Assembly: GCA_017617775.1 (NCBI GenBank)
Contig: JAFZVO010000057.1
Coordinates: forward strand, 1 to 9,945
Length of the DNA stretch: 9,945 nt
Source: Bacilli bacterium
Lineage (GTDB): Bacteria > Bacillota_I > Bacilli_A > RFN20 > CAG-826
Direction of reading: 5' to 3'
The position numbers were made by a program, and so were the translations under genes. The notes beneath the pieces are model-generated. The model was not told the origin of the DNA. It saw nothing but the letters and a program-made list of their open reading frames with translations, and ran no database searches. Positions 1-6,656 of this stretch are shown here, piece after piece; within the stretch, counting starts at the first letter, position 1, and the number at the start of each line of letters is the position of its first letter.

Positions 1-1
1 G

Positions 2-796
2 GTTGAACCTGAGGTTTTAGACGCGCCAGATGCGATTGATATCGACCACTTCGAAGGCAAGATTGAATTCCGCGATGTGTGGTTTGCTTATAAGAAAGAT
101 GAATGGATCTTAAAAGGCATCAATTTCGTCATTGAACCGAAACAATCCATTGCATTTATCGGGGCAACTGGTAGTGGTAAGACAACAATTCTCTCCTTAA
201 TCGTCCGTAATTACGAGATCGCGAAAGGACAGATTTTGATCGACGATATCGATATTAAAAAGATTAAGATTAATTCACTCCGTAAAGCCATTGGTCAGAT
301 GCTTCAAGACGTCTTCCTATTCTCGGGAAGCATCAAGACTAACATTACCCTACATGATGAAACATTTACCACTGAACAAATCGAGGAATCCTGCGTCTAT
401 GTGAACGCGGATAGATTCATCAATAAACTTCCAAATAAACTCGAAGAAGAGGTCATCGAAAGAGGCGAAAACTTCTCTCAAGGCGAACGACAACTCCTCT
501 CCTTTGCCCGCACTGTTTTACATCAACCACAGATTCTCATTCTCGATGAAGCGACGGCGAATATCGATACGGAAACAGAAGTGCTGATTCAAGAGAGCTT
601 AGAGAAGATGAAGTCAATCGGCACGATGCTCATTGTCGCCCATAGACTTTCGACCATACAAAAATGTGACCAGATCTTTGTTTTGAAAGATGGTCAACTT
701 TTAGAACGTGGTAATCACCAATCCCTACTTGCTCAGAAGGGCGAATACTATAAGCTTTATCAATTACAATTTGATGAAGATTTGCAAAACGCTTAA
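2..796 (+). CDS. ABC exporter half-transporter, C-terminal ATPase part (5' end outside window)
   Basis: This is the nucleotide-binding end of a type I (ABCB/multidrug-like) ABC exporter that powers export across the cytoplasmic membrane; the substrate cannot be told. The frame is open from base 2, giving 264 residues. The GTG at 77 is not a start, because codons before it (IEFRDVWFAY) are the normal first strand of the ATPase. Visible motifs: Walker A GATGSGKTT (window residues 54-62), Q-loop QDVFLF, signature FSQGE (158-162, instead of LSGGQ), Walker B ILILDE with catalytic Glu183, D-loop region ATANID, and switch histidine in VAHRLSTI (His214). The transmembrane domain lies upstream. A catalytic Glu combined with a non-standard signature resembles one subunit of heterodimeric exporters such as TM287/288, so a partner gene may lie just upstream (inference). 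The stop overlaps that of the convergent TetR gene by 4 nt. No terminator hairpin is visible after it. Confidence 0.93.
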   Translation, partial: VEPEVLDAPDAIDIDHFEGKIEFRDVWFAYKKDEWILKGINFVIEPKQSIAFIGATGSGKTTILSLIVRNYEIAKGQILIDDIDIKKIKINSLRKAIGQMLQDVFLFSGSIKTNITLHDETFTTEQIEESCVYVNADRFINKLPNKLEEEVIERGENFSQGERQLLSFARTVLHQPQILILDEATANIDTETEVLIQESLEKMKSIGTMLIVAHRLSTIQKCDQIFVLKDGQLLERGNHQSLLAQKGEYYKLYQLQFDEDLQNA

Positions 797-1317
797 TTAT
801 TTATCGATACAAATTTCAACATCGCTTCGGTCATCTCCTCAGGAGTGTCCTGATAATTTCGATTGCTCCAACGCATCACAACATTGAATAATCCACCGGA
901 ATAAAAGGGGATTGAAAACGGGTTTGGATTTGTAGCGATTGAGAAATACTTTTTCGAGGCCATATAGGAAGCATATTGTTCAAATTGGGCGAGGAGAATC
1001 GTCTCTCTTTGGGATTTCTTAAGCATATCGATCTCACGATGATATTTCTTCAAGTTTGTGAAGAACAAGATATACATATCTTTCAAAGTGAGAGATGGCT
1101 TATGAGATATCTGTTGGAAAAAGGCATCAAATGTCTCATCGCAGAAGACGATGAAAACGTCTTCTTTCGTGGAATAATAACGATAAAAAGACATTCTTGA
1201 TACCCCAGCTTTTTCACATATTTCTTTGATGGAGATGTCATCGAAATCTTTTCGTAATAATAGTTGATAGAACGCGAGCTGAATCAACTGTTTGCTTTTT
1301 GCTCTTTTATTGGTCAC
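793..1317 (-). CDS. TetR/AcrR family transcriptional regulator
   Basis: A 174-residue DNA-binding repressor-type protein. The N-terminal three-helix TetR domain is clear: helix 1 around residues 6-21, then the helix-turn-helix at about 28-48 (ISIKEICEKAGVSRMSFYRYY) followed by STKEDVF. The C-terminal part (about 75-174), with GGLFNVVMRWSNR and TPEEMTEAMLKF, resembles the ligand/dimerisation domain of DhaS-like TetR proteins; the ligand is unknown. The start is GTG at 1317-1315: an in-frame TAA lies four codons upstream, and starting later would cut into helix 1. There is no convincing Shine-Dalgarno site, and the predicted promoter would start transcription at or beside the GTG, so the message may be leaderless. 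The gene is convergent with the ABC exporter (stops share TTAA) and divergent from the membrane protein/cls operon. It probably represses itself and perhaps that operon; this is inferred from the palindrome at 1337-1359. Confidence 0.92.
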   Translation of the reverse strand: MTNKRAKSKQLIQLAFYQLLLRKDFDDISIKEICEKAGVSRMSFYRYYSTKEDVFIVFCDETFDAFFQQISHKPSLTLKDMYILFFTNLKKYHREIDMLKKSQRETILLAQFEQYASYMASKKYFSIATNPNPFSIPFYSGGLFNVVMRWSNRNYQDTPEEMTEAMLKFVSINN

Positions 1318-1323
1318 GAATAT

Positions 1324-1352
1324 ATTTTACCAATCATCACAAACTGTGACAA
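1324..1352 (-). promoter_or_regulatory. Promoter of the TetR-family gene
   Basis: Reading the minus strand, -35 TTGTCA (1352-1347) and -10 TAAAAT (1329-1324) are separated by exactly 17 nt. Each matches the sigma-A consensus at most positions. Only 6 nt lie between the -10 box and the GTG start, which puts the expected transcription start at about 1317, the first base of the start codon. Confidence 0.65.
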
Positions 1353-1359
1353 TTGTAAC
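1337..1359. promoter_or_regulatory. Candidate TetR operator: overlapping inverted repeats
   Basis: Two overlapping dyads lie in the divergent intergenic region: TCACA-aac-TGTGA (1337-1349, perfect 5-nt arms) and GTGACAATTGTAAC (1346-1359, six of seven pairs, with a perfect 8-nt core ACAATTGT). They cover the -35 box of the TetR gene and the candidate -35 of the rightward operon. TetR-family proteins commonly bind such sites next to their own gene. Assignment to this regulator is inference. The core palindrome could also arise simply from two abutting -35 hexamers. Confidence 0.5.
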
Positions 1360-1401
1360 TTTTCGATATATCTTATTATTTTCGTAAATATAAGTTATAC
1401 T
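1353..1401 (+). promoter_or_regulatory. Candidate promoter(s) of the rightward operon
   Basis: TTGTAA at 1353-1358 is a plausible -35. It can pair with TATTAT (1374-1379, 15-nt spacer) or TATTTT (1377-1382, 18-nt spacer). A separate good -10, TATACT (1396-1401), has only a weak -35 (TTATTA, 1373-1378). I cannot decide between them. Some promoter is expected here because the operon begins immediately downstream. Confidence 0.35.
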
Positions 1402-1402
1402 T

Positions 1403-1837
1403 ATGTGGATGGAAAAGAAGAGTGTGCGTTGTCCCTATCAATTCAAGGATCAAATAATTGATTTCTATTCATTATTTGGTTTTCAATTTGACGAAGCGAA
1501 AAACTATCCTTTTGGCCGCTGCAAATTATCATTCCATAGAGATGGTGTTGACGATGGGGTGAAAGAGGTGGAGAACAAATATCGTCTCCGTCCATTTCTC
1601 ACCTATTATCCAGTTGCGGCCGCCTGTTTGTTGGTCCTCGTTTTAGCGACATTATTCTTAGTGTTTGCTTTAAAAGGAGGAGAGGACCGTTTTTCATACT
1701 TCCTCTATTTCATGGTCCCGACCTTCGCTCTTCTACCTCTCATCGCCGTTTATACTTACGTCCGTTACCATTTCGACAGCAAAAACCTCGAGATGTTAAC
1801 GTCTCTTAGAGATATTAAAAAAGAATTGGAGAAATGA
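1403..1837 (+). CDS. Small two-helix membrane protein of unknown function, upstream of cls
   Basis: I do not recognise this 144-residue protein. It has a soluble N-terminal part (about 1-64) with Cys10 and Cys40 and many charged residues. Two hydrophobic membrane segments follow, at about 67-90 and 98-121, separated by a short charged loop (GGEDR), and the tail is positively charged and probably helical (SLRDIKKELEK). Both ends would then lie on the same side, probably the cytoplasm. The start is uncertain: ATG 1403, ATG 1409 and GTG 1424 are all in frame and none has a good ribosome site. The TGA stop overlaps the first possible ATG of the cardiolipin synthase gene (ATGA), so translation is probably coupled. 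A partner or accessory of the phospholipid enzyme is a fair guess from context only. Confidence 0.75.
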   Translation: MWMEKKSVRCPYQFKDQIIDFYSLFGFQFDEAKNYPFGRCKLSFHRDGVDDGVKEVENKYRLRPFLTYYPVAAACLLVLVLATLFLVFALKGGEDRFSYFLYFMVPTFALLPLIAVYTYVRYHFDSKNLEMLTSLRDIKKELEK

Positions 1838-1839
1838 TT

Positions 1840-3462
1840 ATGGCCAAAAATACAGTGGAAAAGAAACCAAAAAGAGAAAAAACAGTCAGAATCCAAGAAC
1901 CGGTTATCACCCCTTTTTATTTGAATAAAAAGCTCGTCGCGGGTCTCATCTTATTCGTCGAGGTTGCCATCCTCGTCACCGGTATCATCTTATTAAGATA
2001 TTTTACGAATGGTAGTTATATCTGGATCTATTGGATCGTCCGAGCTTTCGCTTGGCTCATGCTCATTCCAATTGTGAACAGCCGTATGGATCCTGCCTAT
2101 AAGATTATTTGGCTTGCTATCATGGTCGTCCTTCCAGTTCTCGGAGCGACCCTCTATCTCTTATTCGCAAACAAGAAATTCTCAAAAAAGGAGAAGAAAC
2201 AAGTTGAAAAAACCCATCAAGAACTCGATAAGATAATGTCTTATTCTTCGCATGGAATGATTAACAAAATCAACATCGATAAAGATCCAAATGCTTATAA
2301 CATCGCTCAATACATTCGTAAGAATGGACATACCGAAATCTATGATAATACAGAGACTACTTATTACCCATGGGGTGAAGATGCTTTTCCGGTCATGCTC
2401 GAGAAGTTAAGAAGCGCAAAACATTATATCTTCATGGAATACTTCATCATCGAACAAGGTCATTTCTGGAATTCAATTCTTGAAATCTTGATTGAGAAAG
2501 CCGAACAGGGCGTTGATGTCAGAGTGGTATACGATGACCTCGGCTGTATGAGCACTTTACCAAATGATTATGATAAATATCTCGAATCCGTCGGTATTAA
2601 ATGCTCAGTGTTCGCCCCGATTAGACCATTCCTCGATATCAGAATGAATAACCGTGATCACCGCAAGATTTTAGTCATCGATGGCCATACAGGTTTCACC
2701 GGTGGTATCAATATCGCTGACGAATACATCAACGAGAAGATCAGGTTCGGCAAATGGAAAGATAATGCGATCATGCTTCATGGTTATGGCGTGTTTGGAC
2801 TCACCACCTTATTCTTAGAGACTTGGTCGAGACTGAGAAATGAGAAGATTGAAAACTTTGCCCCTTATTTACCGACCAAATATCTCAGTGAAACAACATC
2901 GTTCAAGAGCGATGGCTTAGTTCAACCATACGGTTCGATTCCTTATACATTTGAAACCATTGGTTTAAATGTCTATCAAGACATCATCTTTAGAGCGAAG
3001 AAATATTTGTATATTTCCACTCCATATTTAATTCTCAATTCTGAAATGATGAATGCGATTATGATGGCGGCGAAAAATGGGGTGGATGTCCGCATGTTAA
3101 CCCCTCATATTCCCGACAAGAAAATCGTCTTCGGCATCACTCGTAGCTTCTATAAACAACTCATTGAAGCCGGCGTGAGAGTCTATGAATATGTCCCAGG
3201 TTTCGTCCATGCGAAAACATTCATCGCCGATGATGAGATGGGAACAGTGGGAACCATCAACTTAGATTATCGTTCCTTATTCCTACATAGCGAGAACGGC
3301 GTTTTCCTCTACAAAACCAAGACATTAAGGGATATCAAGAGAGATTTTGAAAACACATTTATGGTCTCCAAAGAATTCACCCTCGACGTCATTGAGAAAG
3401 AATTCCCTCTCTGGTATCGCGGTTTCGTCTATGTGTTAAGAATATTCGCCCCAATTCTTTAA
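1840..3462 (+). CDS. cls: Cardiolipin synthase (phospholipase D superfamily)
   Basis: A membrane enzyme that joins two phosphatidylglycerol molecules to make cardiolipin and glycerol. Numbered from ATG 1840 it has 540 residues, close to the usual length for bacterial Cls. Hydrophobic segments lie at about 33-52, 60-80 and 89-109; the last two with the MDPAYKIIWLAIMVVLPVLG stretch match the N-terminal PLDc_N membrane domain. Both HxKxxxxD catalytic motifs are intact: HRKILVID (274-281), followed by GFTGGINIADEY, and HAKTFIAD (457-464), followed by GTINLDYRS. ATG 1834 is also possible (two more residues) and overlaps the previous stop, but GGAGA at 1828-1832 is 7 nt from ATG 1840 and only 1 nt from ATG 1834, so 1840 is preferred. 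It is the second gene of the operon, and only 26 nt separate it from the ABC gene. Some family members are less well characterised phosphatidyltransferases, so substrate is by family. Confidence 0.93.
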   Translation: MAKNTVEKKPKREKTVRIQEPVITPFYLNKKLVAGLILFVEVAILVTGIILLRYFTNGSYIWIYWIVRAFAWLMLIPIVNSRMDPAYKIIWLAIMVVLPVLGATLYLLFANKKFSKKEKKQVEKTHQELDKIMSYSSHGMINKINIDKDPNAYNIAQYIRKNGHTEIYDNTETTYYPWGEDAFPVMLEKLRSAKHYIFMEYFIIEQGHFWNSILEILIEKAEQGVDVRVVYDDLGCMSTLPNDYDKYLESVGIKCSVFAPIRPFLDIRMNNRDHRKILVIDGHTGFTGGINIADEYINEKIRFGKWKDNAIMLHGYGVFGLTTLFLETWSRLRNEKIENFAPYLPTKYLSETTSFKSDGLVQPYGSIPYTFETIGLNVYQDIIFRAKKYLYISTPYLILNSEMMNAIMMAAKNGVDVRMLTPHIPDKKIVFGITRSFYKQLIEAGVRVYEYVPGFVHAKTFIADDEMGTVGTINLDYRSLFLHSENGVFLYKTKTLRDIKRDFENTFMVSKEFTLDVIEKEFPLWYRGFVYVLRIFAPIL

Positions 3463-3474
3463 TCGTTTATAAAT

Positions 3475-3483
3475 AAAGGAGGT
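3475..3483 (+). promoter_or_regulatory. Strong ribosome binding site for the large ABC protein
   Basis: AAAGGAGGT lies 5 nt before ATG 3489, a near-perfect complement of the 16S rRNA tail. It fixes the start of the 1055-residue protein and suggests efficient translation within the operon. Confidence 0.85.
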
Positions 3484-3488
3484 AAAAA

Positions 3489-6400
3489 ATGGCTAATGAT
3501 AATGTCATGCTGAGATTAGTTGATATCGTCAAAGTATATGAAGCTGGTAATAATTCAGTACGTGCAGTTGACGGTGTCTCTTTGAATTTCCGCAAAAATG
3601 AATTCGTCTCTATTCTCGGGCCATCTGGATCAGGCAAAACTACCTTATTAAATATCATCGGTGGACTTGATCACTACACATCTGGTGACCTCCTCATCGC
3701 TGGGAAAACCACAAAGCAATATAAAGATCGAGATTGGGATAAATACCGCAACCTCAGAGTCGGTTTTATCTTTCAAAGCTATAACTTAATTCCTCATCAA
3801 AGCGTTCTTTCTAACGTTGAACTCGCTTTAACTATTTCCGGTGTCGGAAAAGAGGAGAGAAAACAGAGAGCGATTGAAGCGTTGGTTAAGGTTGGTCTAG
3901 AAGACCAAATATATAAGAAACCAAATCAGTTATCCGGTGGTCAGTGCCAAAGAGTGGCGATTGCCCGTGCATTAGTAAACAATCCGGAGATTCTTCTCGC
4001 GGATGAACCGACAGGGGCGTTAGACACCAAGACCAGCAAACAGATCATGGATCTCATCGCCGAAATTGCCAAAGACCGTCTCGTCATCATGGTCACCCAT
4101 AACCCCGATTTAGCGGAAGAATATTCTTCCCGTATCATCAAATTATTAGATGGTCGTATCAGCGATGATTCTAATCCATTGATCAGCGAGGAAGATTATC
4201 GAGAAGAAGAGAAGGTCACCAAGGCCAAGATGGGTTTCTTAACGGCGACCAAATTATCTTTTAAAAACTTGATCAGCAAGAGAAAGAGAACGATTTTAGT
4301 ATCGATTGCTTCTAGTATTGGTATCATCGGTGTTTCAACTGTTCTCTCCGTTTCTTTTGGGGTCACTAATTATATCAATAGCATGCAAGATGATATGTTA
4401 TCATCTTATCCTTTAGAAATCGCGGAGCAATCCGTCGATTTATCCTCCCTCATCAGCGGTCTTTCTTCCGATGAGAAAAGAGAGCTTGCCGAATTTGATA
4501 CATCCACGCAAGTCGGCATGGATTCGATGATCTCATATTTGATGAGAAGATATTCGGATATCACCAATATCAAAACCAACGATATCAATGAACAGCTCGT
4601 CAGTTATGTCCATGCGTTACCTAGTGAAACATATGCGACAATCCAAGATATCTATGGTATTGATGTCACGAATAACATCTTCGCAAAATGGAAATCTTCC
4701 GAAGAAGAAAAATATCAAGAATATAATATTTCCCTCAATGGATTGACTCAGAGATATATCGCTGAACTCCGCACGGTGGAAGGCTTTGAAAGCTATGCTC
4801 GGTATGTTGATCTGTTCACCAACTTCATGAAGCAATATCCGGGAAATGAAGAATATATTCTTAACCAATATGAACTAATCGGGGATTCAACATTCCCGAC
4901 TAAAGAAGATGAAATCATGCTTGTCGTCGATAACAACACGACATTAACAGATTTCACTTTAGCCCAAATGGGCTATTACGAACATGATGAGTTCATCAAC
5001 ATCGGTAAGAAAGCCGTTAAATTAAACGACTATACAACTCTCTATAACAATGGAGAAATGGGCAAAGAAGAATATGATGCGAAAGTGAAAGAACTCGATA
5101 CTTTATATCCATATCGCACAATCTTCAATGATTATCCCGATATCATCGGCACAGAATTCTATTACTTCCCGCATTCTACAATTTGGGAATACGGTAATGT
5201 CTCGCCTGAGACAACGATGGAAGGTGGGAGCATCATGATGATGAAAATGGGTTTCCCATTCTCTGCCTATTACTTCCAATACAGTTATTTCGATCGTTAT
5301 GGCTATAAATTCGATATGCTTTCCGGTGCGAGCATCTCTACTTCAACAAATATGGTCACTTATGTACGAGCCCCGTCTGAAAGTCGTGATCCTGCGACGT
5401 TCTTCGATGGCGAATGGACTCTCCTTGATACCTCTGCTTATGCTCTCGATGAGAACAAGAAAATGGTGGTTGAAGGTAATAAGGTCACCCTTAAAGATAA
5501 TAGTGGCGAGACTCCTACTGAAACCGTCTTCCCAAATGCGACTGTGACTCCTGCCCAAGAGGGTAATCTCACCGAAGCATATCATTATCCCGCTGTCGCA
5601 AATCAATCCTGGATTGATGAAAACAAAGGGATGAAGATGAAAGTCACTGGACTTTTAAGAGCGAAATCGACGACAGATTTCGGCTGTTTATCTCGCGGCG
5701 TCTATTACACCCCAGCCTTTACAGAGCGTTTCATGAATGATGCGAATGCTACAGATAGTGGGGTCATCAATGATGAAGTGCACGGCATCAAGCAACTATT
5801 TAAAGACGATAAGGCGTCTGACACCAAATATGATGCCTATGTGACATATACATATCTCGACTACACAGACGATAACAATCGTAAAATCGTGGATACGGGA
5901 TATGCGAGCGCTCTCAACATCAGCAGTGGTATTTCCAGTTTATTCTCTGGTTTAGTGGCCAGTGACATGACCGACACGAATAAAGCAGCGATGAGAACTT
6001 TATCAGGACTTAAAGTTGAACAAGAAACAGTGGAAGATGTGACCACATATTATTTCAAAGCTATTCCTCAAGAGATGAGGATTTATCCAAATGATTTCGA
6101 TAATAAAGATGTCATCACTGAATATTTCGATCGATGGAATTCTGATGATACGTTAATCATCGATGGAGTAGAGGTCAAAAGAGCAGATCGTACAGATTTA
6201 TCTTATACCGATACTGTCGAAGCGATTATCACGATGATTAATTCATTAATCACCATCATCACCTCTGCTTTAGTGGCCTTCACATCATTATCCCTTGTCG
6301 TCTCCTGCTTCATGATTGCCGTTATCACTTATATCTCAGTAGTGGAAAGAGTCAAAGAAATCGGTGTGATTCGTTCCTTAGGTGGACGTAAGAAAGATGT

Positions 6401-6656
6401 CTCTAGACTCTTTACAGCCGAGAACTTAATCACTGGTTTAGCAAGCGGTCTATTTGGTATCGCTGTGACGTATCTCCTCAGTTTAATCATCAATATCGTT
6501 GTCTCCTTCTTTGGTGTTCCAGCGATTGCGATGCTCCCATGGTGGGTCGCCCTCATCATGGTTGGTTTATCCATCTTCCTCAATGTTATATCTGGATTCA
6601 TTCCATCGAGAAATGCAGCGAGACAAGATCCAGTTGAGGCCTTACGTAGTGAGTAA
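3489..6656 (+). CDS. MacB-type ABC transporter: fused ATPase and FtsX-like permease
   Basis: A 1055-residue protein combining ATPase and permease. The N-terminal ATPase (about 5-235) has Walker A GPSGSGKTT (44-52), signature LSGGQ (148-152), Walker B ILLADE with Asp172/Glu173, and switch His204, so it should be active. TM1 is at about 268-290. An extracytoplasmic domain of roughly 620 residues (about 292-912) follows, then the FtsX/MacB core: TM2 near 915-950, the coupling segment ERVKEIGVIRSLGGRKKDV, two more helices, and the family ending RQDPVEALRSE. This is the four-helix MacB/LolE topology of mechanotransmission ABC proteins, which do not pump through the membrane but move outer-face substrates or signals. 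The outer domain is much larger than that of E. coli MacB (around 200 residues). Possible roles are lipid/lipoprotein handling or peptide resistance; the substrate is unknown. It lies downstream of cls, and its stop overlaps rimO. Confidence 0.92.
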   Translation: MANDNVMLRLVDIVKVYEAGNNSVRAVDGVSLNFRKNEFVSILGPSGSGKTTLLNIIGGLDHYTSGDLLIAGKTTKQYKDRDWDKYRNLRVGFIFQSYNLIPHQSVLSNVELALTISGVGKEERKQRAIEALVKVGLEDQIYKKPNQLSGGQCQRVAIARALVNNPEILLADEPTGALDTKTSKQIMDLIAEIAKDRLVIMVTHNPDLAEEYSSRIIKLLDGRISDDSNPLISEEDYREEEKVTKAKMGFLTATKLSFKNLISKRKRTILVSIASSIGIIGVSTVLSVSFGVTNYINSMQDDMLSSYPLEIAEQSVDLSSLISGLSSDEKRELAEFDTSTQVGMDSMISYLMRRYSDITNIKTNDINEQLVSYVHALPSETYATIQDIYGIDVTNNIFAKWKSSEEEKYQEYNISLNGLTQRYIAELRTVEGFESYARYVDLFTNFMKQYPGNEEYILNQYELIGDSTFPTKEDEIMLVVDNNTTLTDFTLAQMGYYEHDEFINIGKKAVKLNDYTTLYNNGEMGKEEYDAKVKELDTLYPYRTIFNDYPDIIGTEFYYFPHSTIWEYGNVSPETTMEGGSIMMMKMGFPFSAYYFQYSYFDRYGYKFDMLSGASISTSTNMVTYVRAPSESRDPATFFDGEWTLLDTSAYALDENKKMVVEGNKVTLKDNSGETPTETVFPNATVTPAQEGNLTEAYHYPAVANQSWIDENKGMKMKVTGLLRAKSTTDFGCLSRGVYYTPAFTERFMNDANATDSGVINDEVHGIKQLFKDDKASDTKYDAYVTYTYLDYTDDNNRKIVDTGYASALNISSGISSLFSGLVASDMTDTNKAAMRTLSGLKVEQETVEDVTTYYFKAIPQEMRIYPNDFDNKDVITEYFDRWNSDDTLIIDGVEVKRADRTDLSYTDTVEAIITMINSLITIITSALVAFTSLSLVVSCFMIAVITYISVVERVKEIGVIRSLGGRKKDVSRLFTAENLITGLASGLFGIAVTYLLSLIINIVVSFFGVPAIAMLPWWVALIMVGLSIFLNVISGFIPSRNAARQDPVEALRSE

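Noticed and set aside
77..79. GTG as the start of the first ABC protein
   Set aside because: The frame stays open to base 2 and the codons before 77 encode the conserved first strand of the ATPase, so the gene simply enters from the left edge.
976..1461. Two small plus-strand reading frames opposite the TetR gene
   Set aside because: They are antisense to a clear TetR protein and show no domain or ribosome site of their own.
1835..1837. Mycoplasma-type code with TGA as tryptophan
   Set aside because: TGA works as a stop here in a normal ATGA overlap, and every large gene is intact using TGG for Trp.
6499..6648. An N-terminal extension of RimO of 50 residues
   Set aside because: It lies wholly within the C-terminal coding part of the ABC gene, has no RimO similarity, and a GTG with a well-spaced GAGG exists at 6649.
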